Source of the DNA: Caldicoprobacter algeriensis | GTDB lineage: Bacteria > Bacillota > Clostridia > Caldicoprobacterales > Caldicoprobacteraceae | DNA: 64,000 bases | NCBI RefSeq assembly: GCF_023838525.1 | Contig: NZ_JAHUQD010000011.1 | Location: forward strand, 16,300-80,299 | Direction: 5' to 3' | Shown here: piece by piece, positions 24,005 through 31,766 of the stretch | Numbering within the stretch: position 1 is the first letter of the stretch | Layout: each line of letters starts with the position of its first letter | The notes under the pieces: generated by a model | The model's input: only the letters and a program-made list of their open reading frames with translations | Databases searched by the model: none | What the model was told of the DNA's origin: nothing | Made by a program: the position numbers and the translations under genes

Positions 24005-24697
24005 ATGCCTTTGGGACTGACGCTCCTTATAGTAGCGACTATTTTAGTGCTGTTTGGCGTTGGCCAGCGCATAGTGGATAGGATGCGCTTGAGCGACAAA
24101 ACGGCTGTTCTGTTTATGTTAGCCATATTTGTAGGCAGCCTCATCCCGGACATACCGCTGGGAAGAAATTTCTATATAAATATCGGCGGAGCTGTTGTTC
24201 CGCTTATCCTAGTCATATATCTGTTTGCCAAAGCCGGTACGGGAATGGAAAGAGCCAGAGCAGCTGTAGCGGCTGTGCTATCGGCTTTGGGCGTCTATCT
24301 TGCCGGGCGCTATATGCCTTCAGAGCCTGAGACCATCATGATCGACCCAAACTACGTCTACGGGGTCATCGCAGGGGTTATCGGCTACCTGTTTGGACGC
24401 TCGCGTCGGGCCTCCTTCATAGCAGGTGTGCTGGGAGTGCTTCTGGCAGACCTGGGCCAGTGGGTTGAAAACATGTTGAGGGGCATCCCAACTAGGCTTC
24501 GTTTGGGAGGTGCAGGAGCGGTTGATGCTGTGGTGATTGCCGGCTTGCTGGCAGTGTTACTGGCAGAGGTTGTAGGGGAGTTCCGTGAAAGGATACAGGG
24601 CGGGACGGCCAAAAAAGCCATGGTCTATCAGGACGGTTCTTTTATGAAAAAGGGCGGGGATGACGGTGGTAATGCGGGAGGTGATGGGAATGAGTAG
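24005..24697 (+). CDS. DUF1614 membrane protein
   Basis: A 230-residue membrane protein with about six to seven hydrophobic segments (residues 3-18, 36-50, 59-75, 86-101, 118-131, 137-155 and 178-192) and a Gly/Asp-rich cytosolic tail. The N-terminal LTLLIVATILVLFGVGQRI and the segment VGSLIPDIPLGRN suit the DUF1614 family, common in spore-forming Clostridia and without known function. ATG 24005 follows AAAGGTG. Its last 8 bases overlap the start of spoIIP, so the two are probably translated together, which ties it to sporulation. Confidence 0.75.
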   Translation: MPLGLTLLIVATILVLFGVGQRIVDRMRLSDKTAVLFMLAIFVGSLIPDIPLGRNFYINIGGAVVPLILVIYLFAKAGTGMERARAAVAAVLSALGVYLAGRYMPSEPETIMIDPNYVYGVIAGVIGYLFGRSRRASFIAGVLGVLLADLGQWVENMLRGIPTRLRLGGAGAVDAVVIAGLLAVLLAEVVGEFRERIQGGTAKKAMVYQDGSFMKKGGDDGGNAGGDGNE

Positions 24698-25820
24698 AAA
24701 GGCGAGCTGGGTTGCTGCTTTTTGCTTTTTGATTGCCATTGCTCTAAACTGGCATGCTCCCAATGTACATGCCGACGACTGGTTTGAAGAAGAGCTGGGG
24801 TATTATACCCTGGTTGATGAGGCAGGCAAAGAGCTTACCATGATGGCAAGAGAAGTGCTAGTAAAGGATAAATACATCAGCAGCGATAATAAATGCTATT
24901 CCGTCATCTCGGTGGACAAAGAAAAAAAGAAGGCTGTGGTCAAATACATGGGTGATGTTAAACTCCCTGAAGTAGAGGAGCTTGCAGGTTCGGTGGATGC
25001 ACTGGCACAACAGGTTGATAAGCGAGGGAATATACTGCTGTACTGCACGCATAGCGATGAATCCTATGCGCCATCAGATGGTACCCATAGCAGACCTGGT
25101 GGTGGAGGCATTTTCGATGTGGCCGAGGCCTTCAGAGATGCCTTGCGAGAGAGGGGAATTAACGCGGTGCTTGACAAAACGCCCCACGATCCTCATGATG
25201 CCGGGGCATACAGGCGTTCCAGGCAGACGGCCATCAACCTGATAAGGCAGTATTCGCCGGTTGCTGCCATATTTGATATACACAGGGATGCCGTGCCCGG
25301 CTACGTTTACGTTACAAGGGTGGCAGGGCAGCCCATGACTAAGGTTAGAATAGTGGTAGGATCAAGGAACCAGAACAGAAAGGCCAACGAGGAGCTGGCT
25401 TACAAGATCAAAGCCGTGGCCGACAAGGTGTATCCCGGGCTTATAAAGGATATATATATAGGGGCAGGAGCGTATAATCAGGAGCTTTCCCCGCGCTCAT
25501 TGATATTTGAGTTTGGCACTCATGAAAACAGCAAGGAATCGGCGCAGAGGTCTGCACGGTATATGGCCGATGTGGTGAACAAGGCCATGTTTGGGGGTAC
25601 CATACAGGGCAAGACGCAGGAAGGCGAGAACAAGGGGACTTATCGACCGAGGCCTATAGATGAAGAAACACAACGCGGAGGGGGAAGAGGAATACTGTGG
25701 CTGGTACTGCTGCTGGCCTTTGGAATAGGGATATTTATCGCACTGAGCGGTGGCCCCAGAGAGATGTTTTCGAAGATTACGGGGAATTCCTCCGATAAAG
25801 ACCGGCAGGACAGAGAATGA
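24690..25820 (+). CDS. spoIIP: Stage II sporulation protein P
   Basis: A 376-residue peptidoglycan amidase/endopeptidase that works with SpoIID and SpoIIM during engulfment. Residues 5-25 form an N-terminal membrane anchor or signal; the catalytic domain has LYCTHSDESYAP, TPHDPHDAGAYRRSRQTA, FDIHRDAVPG and LIFEFGTHENS, with the His and Glu residues expected to bind zinc. A second membrane helix (GILWLVLLLAFGIGIFIAL) near residue 340 lies close to the C-terminus. ATG 24690 has GGAGGTG upstream and overlaps the DUF1614 stop. It would be expressed from sigma-E in the mother cell; I could not fix a promoter with confidence. A terminator follows. Confidence 0.93.
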   Translation: MSRKASWVAAFCFLIAIALNWHAPNVHADDWFEEELGYYTLVDEAGKELTMMAREVLVKDKYISSDNKCYSVISVDKEKKKAVVKYMGDVKLPEVEELAGSVDALAQQVDKRGNILLYCTHSDESYAPSDGTHSRPGGGGIFDVAEAFRDALRERGINAVLDKTPHDPHDAGAYRRSRQTAINLIRQYSPVAAIFDIHRDAVPGYVYVTRVAGQPMTKVRIVVGSRNQNRKANEELAYKIKAVADKVYPGLIKDIYIGAGAYNQELSPRSLIFEFGTHENSKESAQRSARYMADVVNKAMFGGTIQGKTQEGENKGTYRPRPIDEETQRGGGRGILWLVLLLAFGIGIFIALSGGPREMFSKITGNSSDKDRQDRE

Positions 25821-25832
25821 ACTCATCGGTTA

Positions 25833-25873
25833 CCGGGTTGCTGGCAGGCCCAGCAGCTCGGTTTTGTGTTTTT
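25833..25873 (+). terminator. Terminator after spoIIP
   Basis: A 12-bp stem with two G-U pairs (25833-25844 with 25850-25861), loop CAGGC, then TTTTGTGTTTTTG. Confidence 0.8.
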
Positions 25874-26007
25874 GTAAAGGCCTATGCTGCAGACTTAAAT
25901 TTTCGTGATGTTCGCTTGATAAAGCGGCGCTTCAACTTGCAATATTACCCATAGAATTAGTTTAAGGCTTTAATTTAAAGAGAGCTTTGAGAGAGGAGAA
26001 ACCGAAG

Positions 26008-26487
26008 TTGAAAGTCATATACTGCGGTTACAGGGGAACTTATGGAGCGTATTTGATGGCTGCACTTCATACAGGATTATACAAAGGCGACAGGCTTCCC
26101 AACGGTAAGCTCATAAAAGGACATTTTGAGATGTGCCGCTTATACGGAGAACAGTACGGGAATTTAATATATGTGGGAGTGGACGAAGAGCTAAGGGAGA
26201 TATATGCCCTTGGGTGCAAAAGGTTTTTTTCGGTCATCCAGAAAGCCCAGACCAATGTGAATAGAATATTTGGGCTGGACGAGGAGCTGTACCACATAGA
26301 TGCAGGACGGGTGGAAGGCTTTTTGCCCAGGGTTATAGGCTTTTTGCTGGCCCACGACGTCAACGCTCGATTCTGTGAAAAGCTGTTTTATTACTGGTTT
26401 GGGCATAAATACAGATGTCTGGCCAAAGCCGTTGACGGGGAAAAGCAAAGGCTAAAAGAGGCCAGACAAAAGAACAAAGAGAGGTGA
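26008..26487 (+). CDS. DUF3189 family protein, first copy
   Basis: A 159-residue soluble protein of the DUF3189 family, common in spore-forming Clostridia and of unknown function. The family N-terminus is MKVIYCGYRGTYGAYLMAAL, with a Gly-rich loop after beta-1 that suggests a nucleotide-type fold, though no complete P-loop is present. TTG 26008 is the start: GAGAGGAG ends 9 nt before it, and the in-frame TTG 25987 lacks a ribosome site. The next gene is a diverged paralog whose GTG overlaps this stop (GTGA), so the two are coupled and may form a heteromer. Confidence 0.75.
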   Translation: MKVIYCGYRGTYGAYLMAALHTGLYKGDRLPNGKLIKGHFEMCRLYGEQYGNLIYVGVDEELREIYALGCKRFFSVIQKAQTNVNRIFGLDEELYHIDAGRVEGFLPRVIGFLLAHDVNARFCEKLFYYWFGHKYRCLAKAVDGEKQRLKEARQKNKER

Positions 26488-26969
26488 AACGGGTGAGGGT
26501 GCTGTTTTATCACTGCTATGGAGGGGCTCATACATCCATCACGTGCGCTTCCATCCACTTGAATTATCTTCCCCATGACCGCATACCCGAAACTTACGAG
26601 TTTAAAGCCATACCCTTTTATGATAAAATGAATAATAAAGAGCTGGGCACGCCGATATACATGGGACGGGATGACCTGGGATGGGATGTTTACGTAGTGG
26701 GGATGAAGGATGGAAAAAGCGTGGTTATACCCGCCATTAAGAGCTATCTCAACGCCACTGGCATTTCCCAGCGGGAGGTGCTGTTCGTCAGCGCTATGGT
26801 GCAGCTTCATCTCATGACCGCCATAGGCGGGATTACATCCAGAAAGCTGGGCATCCCGTTTATAGGCAGGCCTATGACCATATGGGGTATAAGGAGGAGC
26901 TATCCACTTCTGGTGGATTTGGTGACCAGGGTCAAGCAGACTCTTGCTGCGCGAAACGATTGTTATTGA
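26484..26969 (+). CDS. DUF3189 family protein, second copy
   Basis: A 161-residue paralog of the preceding gene; it starts MKRVRVLFYHCYGGAHTS, where the first copy has YCGYRGTYG. Shared features include the Gly-rich turn, a block around YMGRDDLGWDVYVVGMKDG, and GITSRKLGIPFIGRP. It starts with GTG 26484, overlapping the upstream stop by four bases. The function is unknown. Its position between spoIIP and the DUF512-der-plsY-gpsA-spoIVA block is one I associate with Clostridia generally, so a role tied to sporulation or envelope growth is possible. Confidence 0.75.
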   Translation: MKRVRVLFYHCYGGAHTSITCASIHLNYLPHDRIPETYEFKAIPFYDKMNNKELGTPIYMGRDDLGWDVYVVGMKDGKSVVIPAIKSYLNATGISQREVLFVSAMVQLHLMTAIGGITSRKLGIPFIGRPMTIWGIRRSYPLLVDLVTRVKQTLAARNDCY

Positions 26970-27064
26970 CTTGATGCGGATTTTGGATGATAATAAAAGT
27001 GTGACCATATTTAGTAGCAGATACTATAAACAGCTAATAAATTTTAAATGGGGAGAGGTTTAAG

Positions 27065-28387
27065 CTGGTTAAAAAACACAGGATTGCAGGAGTAGAGGCT
27101 GGCAGCATTGCTGAAGAGGTGGGTATAGAGCCGGGAGATTTTTTGCTGGCCGTCAACGGGCAGGCGGTAGAGGATATACTGGATTATATGGAATGGACGA
27201 GCAGCGACGAGGTAAACATTACTGTAGAGAAGAGCGATGGGCAGGTATGGGAGCTGGAGATCGAAAAGGACCCTGATGAGGACCTGGGTTTGAACTTTGA
27301 ACAGCCCCTCATGGACAGGCAGCGGGTATGCCGTAACCGTTGCATATTTTGTTTTATAGACCAGCTGCCCAGGGGGATGCGCTCCACCCTTTACTATAAG
27401 GATGATGACTGGCGCCTGTCCTTTTTGATGGGGAACTATATAACCCTTACCAACTTGACCGAAAAGGATGTAAAGCGAATAACGTCCAGGCATATAAGCC
27501 CTTTGTATGTGTCGGTGCACACCACCAATCCCCAGCTGCGCCAGCGGATGATGGGAAACAGGCGGGCGGGTGAGGCACTCAACATCTTGAAGGAGTTTGA
27601 AAAGGCAGGTATATCCATACACTGCCAGATCGTGCTGTGCCGTAACTGGAACGATGGTGCAGAGTTGGATCGCACGCTGTCCGACCTGTGGAACATGAGG
27701 TCTATAGTAAAGTCGGTGGCGGTGGTGCCCGTTGGCCTGACCAAACACCGTCAGGAGCTGGAGGACATACTGCCCTTTGATGCCGAGTCTGCCGCCCGGG
27801 TTGTGGAGCAGGTGGAAAGGTGGCAGAGGAAATGTCGCAAGGAAAGCGATACCGCTTTTGTGTTTGCGGCCGATGAGTTGTATATCCTGGCTGGTAGAGA
27901 GTTTCCGCCTTACGAGGAATACGAGGACTTCCCGCAGATCGAGAACGGGGTGGGATTGATTGCCAAGCTGGTACATGAATTCGACGAGGCCATTGATGAT
28001 TACCGCGAAAGAAGTGTGGCTGCAAGGGAGGTCTCTGTGGCTACGGGGGTATCGGCTTATCCTACCATCAGGGCACTGATGGACAGGGTACAGCAGGCCA
28101 TGGGGGTGACTGTGCACGTTTATCCCGTTGTCAACCGCTTTTTTGGAGAAAGCGTTACGGTGGCAGGGCTGATAACGGGAGGAGATATGATAGCCCAGCT
28201 TAAGGATAAAGATTTGGGACAGGCACTGCTCATACCCTCTACCATGCTCCGCAGAGGTGAAGACGTGTTTTTGGACGATATCACCTTGGAAAGCTTAAGC
28301 GCATCGCTGGGAGTTCCTGCTATTCCGGTTCCAGTGGACGGAAGAGAGCTCCTTGAAGCCATATCAAAGATAGATAGATGCCGTTGA
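27065..28387 (+). CDS. DUF512 protein with PDZ and radical-SAM-like cysteines
   Basis: A 440-residue protein: N-terminal PDZ-like domain (HRIAGVEAGSIAEEVGIEPG, then FLLAVNGQ), a Cys cluster CRNRCIFCFIDQLP (C-x3-C-x2-C, radical-SAM spacing) near residue 100, and the DUF512 domain to the end. Its function is unknown; an RNA- or ribosome-related role is sometimes guessed from its neighbour der. The start is unusual. The family N-terminus requires starting near 27065, where the codon is CTG with GGGAGAGG 6 nt upstream. The first ordinary start, GTG 27119, would cut off the first strand of the PDZ domain. Der follows within 21 bp. Confidence 0.85.
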   Translation: MVKKHRIAGVEAGSIAEEVGIEPGDFLLAVNGQAVEDILDYMEWTSSDEVNITVEKSDGQVWELEIEKDPDEDLGLNFEQPLMDRQRVCRNRCIFCFIDQLPRGMRSTLYYKDDDWRLSFLMGNYITLTNLTEKDVKRITSRHISPLYVSVHTTNPQLRQRMMGNRRAGEALNILKEFEKAGISIHCQIVLCRNWNDGAELDRTLSDLWNMRSIVKSVAVVPVGLTKHRQELEDILPFDAESAARVVEQVERWQRKCRKESDTAFVFAADELYILAGREFPPYEEYEDFPQIENGVGLIAKLVHEFDEAIDDYRERSVAAREVSVATGVSAYPTIRALMDRVQQAMGVTVHVYPVVNRFFGESVTVAGLITGGDMIAQLKDKDLGQALLIPSTMLRRGEDVFLDDITLESLSASLGVPAIPVPVDGRELLEAISKIDRCR

Positions 28388-28407
28388 AAGAGGGGTGTGA
28401 TGGAGAA

Positions 28408-29721
28408 ATGGATAAACCCATAGTGGCCATTGTCGGTCGCCCTAACGTCGGAAAATCTACATTTTTTAATCAAATCGTTGGCAAGAGGATATCCATAGTG
28501 GATGACCAGCCAGGGGTGACACGTGACAGGATTTATGCTGATGCCGAGTGGCTCAATAGGAAATTTACTCTTGTGGATACAGGAGGATTGGATCCTGAAA
28601 GCGATGATGAGCTGCTGGTCCACATAAGGCGACAGGTGGAGATTGCCATAGATACCGCCGATGTGATTATATTTCTTGTGGATGGGCAGGTGGGGGTAAC
28701 GCCGGCAGACCAGCAGATAGCCAACCTCCTGCGCAGGACTAAGAAACCCGTGGTGCTAGCAGTAAACAAGATTGATAACCGTGAAGATGAGTCGATGGTA
28801 CTGGACTTTTTCAGCCTGGGGTTGGGTGAGCCCATTGGCATTTCAGCAACCCACAAGAGGGGGATAGGCGACCTTCTGGACAGGGTGGTGAAACACCTGC
28901 CCGATAAAGAGGTTAAAGAGGAAGAAGACCAAGTGATAAAGATAGCTGTGGTGGGTAGGCCCAATGTAGGCAAATCTTCGTTGGTAAACCGTATCCTGGG
29001 CGAAGAGCGGGTTATAGTGAGCGATATTCCAGGGACCACAAGGGATGCCATTGATACCCCTTTTGAGATGGACGGCAGGGAATACGTGATCATCGATACG
29101 GCCGGGATCCGCAGGAAAAGCCGTATAAATGAGGCTCTAGAGCGTTACAGCGTACTGCGGGCCTTGGCCGCTATAAGGCGGTGCGACGTTGCCCTCATCA
29201 TGCTTGATGCTACCCAGCCGGTGGCTGAGCAAGATGCTAAGATTGCCGGCCTGGTGCATGAGGAGGGGAAAGCGTCGGTGATAGTGGTGAACAAATGGGA
29301 TCTGGTAGAAAAGGATACCTATACGATGGAGGAATACAAGAACCGCATTCTGCAGAAGCTGGGCTTTATCGCCTATGCTCCCATGGTGTTTATATCGGCC
29401 AGGACGGGTCAAAGGGTAAACAGGGTGTTAGAGCTGGTGGATGAGGTGTACAGCCGGTATACCATGCGGGTTTCCACCGGGGTGCTCAATGATTGCATCT
29501 CGGATGCGGTGGCCGTGGCTGCTCCGCCTTCGGAAAAAGGCAGGATGCTCAAGATTTACTATGTCACCCAGGTTTCGGTCAAGCCACCCACCTTTGTCCT
29601 GTTTGTCAATGACCCCGAGCTCATGCATGATTCTTATCAGAGGTATCTGGAGAATTACCTGCGCAAAATGTTCGGTCTGACCGGAACTCCCATCAGGTTG
29701 CTGGTGCGCCAGAGGAGTTAA
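28408..29721 (+). CDS. der: Ribosome-biogenesis GTPase Der (EngA)
   Basis: A 437-residue double GTPase needed for 50S subunit assembly. Both G1 loops are VGRPNVGKST/S (about residues 8-16 and 183-191), with G3 DTGG and DTAG and G4 NKID and NKWD, then the C-terminal KH-like domain (PTFVLFVNDPELMHDSYQRY). ATG 28408 follows TGGAGAA. It lies 20 bp behind the DUF512 gene and about 46 bp before plsY, in an order widespread among Clostridia. It is essential in bacteria examined. Confidence 0.96.
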   Translation: MDKPIVAIVGRPNVGKSTFFNQIVGKRISIVDDQPGVTRDRIYADAEWLNRKFTLVDTGGLDPESDDELLVHIRRQVEIAIDTADVIIFLVDGQVGVTPADQQIANLLRRTKKPVVLAVNKIDNREDESMVLDFFSLGLGEPIGISATHKRGIGDLLDRVVKHLPDKEVKEEEDQVIKIAVVGRPNVGKSSLVNRILGEERVIVSDIPGTTRDAIDTPFEMDGREYVIIDTAGIRRKSRINEALERYSVLRALAAIRRCDVALIMLDATQPVAEQDAKIAGLVHEEGKASVIVVNKWDLVEKDTYTMEEYKNRILQKLGFIAYAPMVFISARTGQRVNRVLELVDEVYSRYTMRVSTGVLNDCISDAVAVAAPPSEKGRMLKIYYVTQVSVKPPTFVLFVNDPELMHDSYQRYLENYLRKMFGLTGTPIRLLVRQRS

Positions 29722-29767
29722 AGAAAAGATAAGGGGTTGGGGAGGTTGGAATTTAGGAGGTGTGAGC

Positions 29768-30364
29768 GTGAAACTGTTTATTGCCGTTCTTGCAGGTTAC
29801 CTGCTGGGCAGCATACCACCGTCTTTTCTGGCGGGGAAGATAGCCAGAAACATCGATATAAGGCAGTACGGTAGTGGCAATGCAGGGGCCACCAATGTGC
29901 TTCGAGTACTGGGCGTCAAAGCCGGCATTGCGGTATTTTTGGCTGACATCCTGAAAGGGGTTTTGGCTACTCTCATCGGGAGATGGATGGCTGGTGAGAT
30001 AGGGGCTGTTCTGGCAGGGTTTGCTGCCATTGTAGGGCACAACTGGCCGGTATTTCTCAATTTCAGGGGAGGCAAAGGTATAGCCACTTCGTTTGGTGTG
30101 CTGCTGGTGCTCTTCCCGCTCATCAGCGCCATACTCTTTGTGGTAGGAGTGATTATAATCGCCATAACCGGGTACGTTTCCCTGGGGTCTATAACGGCGG
30201 CTATTCTGTTTCCCATACTGCTGGTCATATTCGGATATGACTGGAAGATGGTGCTGTTTGGAGTGCTGGTTGGGGGATTGGCTTTGTACAGGCACAGGAG
30301 CAATATATCCAGGCTCATAGAGGGGAAGGAAAATAAGCTGGGCGAGCGGGCAAGAGTTCAGTAA
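29768..30364 (+). CDS. plsY: Glycerol-3-phosphate acyltransferase PlsY
   Basis: Transfers the acyl group of acyl-phosphate to glycerol-3-phosphate at the membrane, the first step of phospholipid synthesis. It is a 198-residue integral membrane protein with the three family motifs: GSIPPSFLAGKI, RQYGSGNAGATNVLR and GHNWPVFLNFRGGKGIATS. GTG 29768 is chosen because AGGAGG is 7 nt upstream; GTG 29762 overlaps it. gpsA, which makes the substrate glycerol-3-phosphate, follows after 175 bp. Confidence 0.95.
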   Translation: MKLFIAVLAGYLLGSIPPSFLAGKIARNIDIRQYGSGNAGATNVLRVLGVKAGIAVFLADILKGVLATLIGRWMAGEIGAVLAGFAAIVGHNWPVFLNFRGGKGIATSFGVLLVLFPLISAILFVVGVIIIAITGYVSLGSITAAILFPILLVIFGYDWKMVLFGVLVGGLALYRHRSNISRLIEGKENKLGERARVQ

Positions 30365-30385
30365 GCCAGAGCTGGAGAAGTAGAG

Positions 30386-30472
30386 ATGAATTTAAGCGAA
30401 ATGAAGGATGAAAGCAGGGCGCTCTTTTACATGTTGGACTCTGGGCATATAAAACAAAGTGTAAAGGCATAA
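30386..30472 (+). CDS. Possible 28-residue ORF between plsY and gpsA
   Basis: ATG 30386 to TAA 30470-30472, with GGAGAAG 7 nt upstream; the peptide begins MNLSEMKDESRALFYMLDSG. It ends in the first of two 34-bp repeats. There is no recognisable homologue, and it may be chance. Confidence 0.25.
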   Translation: MNLSEMKDESRALFYMLDSGHIKQSVKA

Positions 30473-30525
30473 GCGAGAGCATATAAAACGAAATGCAGAT
30501 GTATAAGCCGGAGCATAAAACACAG
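30445..30525 (+). repeat. Two-and-a-third 34-bp tandem repeats before gpsA
   Basis: Units 30445-30478 and 30479-30512 both start GCATATAAAAC and end TAAGC(G/C)(A/G)GA; a third, partial unit (GCATAAAACACAG) runs to 30525, just before the gpsA ribosome site. They are likely a local duplication. Confidence 0.6.
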
Positions 30526-30539
30526 GGAGAGGATTGCTT

Positions 30540-31568
30540 ATGGTACATAGAGTAGCAATTGTCGGAGCAGGCAGCTGGGGCACAGCCCTGTCGGCCATGC
30601 TGGCCAAGAAGGGCATGCAGGTCAAGCTATGGGTGCGGGAAAGGGAGATATGCGAGCAGATTGAGAAAGCAAGGGAGAATATAAGGTATCTTCCCGGGGT
30701 ACTGATACCCAGCGGCGTGTTTCCCACCCAGTCATTAGAGGAGGCTCTAAGGGGTGCAGAGCTGACGGTGCTGGCTGTGCCGTCGCAGTATATAAGGGGC
30801 ATGGCGCAGCAGATAGCCCCTTTTGTACCTTCAGGCCACGTGATCGTCAACGTGGCAAAGGGGCTTGAGATGGATACGCTGCTGCGGCTTTCGCAGGTCA
30901 TAGAGCAGGAAATACCTTCTGCGCGCGTTGCAGTACTTTCTGGTCCAAGCCATGCCGAAGAAGTTGGGCGCGATATCCCTACAGCTGTGGTGTGCGCTTC
31001 CTACAAAAAGGAAGATGCCGAGTTTGTGCAGGATGTTTTCATGGGGCCGACGTTCAGGGTGTATACCAACCCGGACGTCATAGGCGTTGAGATGGGTGGA
31101 GCCCTTAAAAACATAATTGCACTGGCGGCCGGCATCAGCGATGGGCTGGGGTTTGGAGACAACAGCAAGGCTGCGCTTATCACCAGGGGGATAGCCGAGA
31201 TATCCAGGCTGGGACAGGCTATGGGGGCTCATCCTCTTACGTTTGCCGGGCTGGCGGGGATAGGTGACCTGGTGGTGACGTGTACCAGCATGTACAGCCG
31301 CAACAGAAGGGCCGGGATCTTGATAGGCCAGGGCAAGCCTCTTGACCAGGTGCTGGACAGCATTGGTATGGTTGTGGAAGGGGTTACGACGTGTAAAGCG
31401 GCTTATCAGCTGGCAAACAAGCACGGCATCTCAATGCCCATAACTGAGCAGCTGTATCACGTGCTGTTTGAGGGCAAGCACCCCAAGGAAGCGGTGAGCG
31501 AGCTGATGTTGAGGAGCAGGACCCATGAGATAGAAGAAGTGGTAAGCAATATGGACATAAGATGGTAA
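30540..31568 (+). CDS. gpsA: NAD(P)H-dependent glycerol-3-phosphate dehydrogenase
   Basis: Reduces dihydroxyacetone phosphate to sn-glycerol-3-phosphate for lipid synthesis. The 342-residue cytosolic enzyme has the Rossmann motif VAIVGAGSWGTALSAMLA, LAVPSQYIR, NVAKGLE, LSGPSHAEEV, the catalytic Lys in GGALKNIIALAAGI, and LTFAGLAGIGDLVVTCTS. ATG 30540 follows GGGAGAGG at 6 nt. It pairs with plsY upstream. A terminator follows directly, so spoIVA is separately transcribed. Confidence 0.96.
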   Translation: MVHRVAIVGAGSWGTALSAMLAKKGMQVKLWVREREICEQIEKARENIRYLPGVLIPSGVFPTQSLEEALRGAELTVLAVPSQYIRGMAQQIAPFVPSGHVIVNVAKGLEMDTLLRLSQVIEQEIPSARVAVLSGPSHAEEVGRDIPTAVVCASYKKEDAEFVQDVFMGPTFRVYTNPDVIGVEMGGALKNIIALAAGISDGLGFGDNSKAALITRGIAEISRLGQAMGAHPLTFAGLAGIGDLVVTCTSMYSRNRRAGILIGQGKPLDQVLDSIGMVVEGVTTCKAAYQLANKHGISMPITEQLYHVLFEGKHPKEAVSELMLRSRTHEIEEVVSNMDIRW

Positions 31569-31597
31569 GGCACCTGTGATGGGGTGCCATTTTTTTG
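31569..31597 (+). terminator. Terminator after gpsA
   Basis: GGCACC (31569-31574) pairs with GGTGCC (31583-31588), followed by A and eight T (31590-31597). It begins right after the stop. Confidence 0.85.
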
Positions 31598-31766
31598 ACT
31601 ACTTGTCATATTTTTTGTCTCCCTCCAATATATATTACTAATGCAAAATCGTGATTGGTGAGCTGCCGTAAGAGGGTTAAATGCCATATGAAGCGATATT
31701 TCAGTTTGGCCGAAGCAGGATTGAGCTGTATATCAATGAGGTTCAACAAGAAAAGGAGGGGGACGG

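Noticed and set aside
27044..28117. 357-codon open frame on the minus strand
   Set aside because: It is antisense to the DUF512 gene and has no homology; the sense protein explains the sequence.
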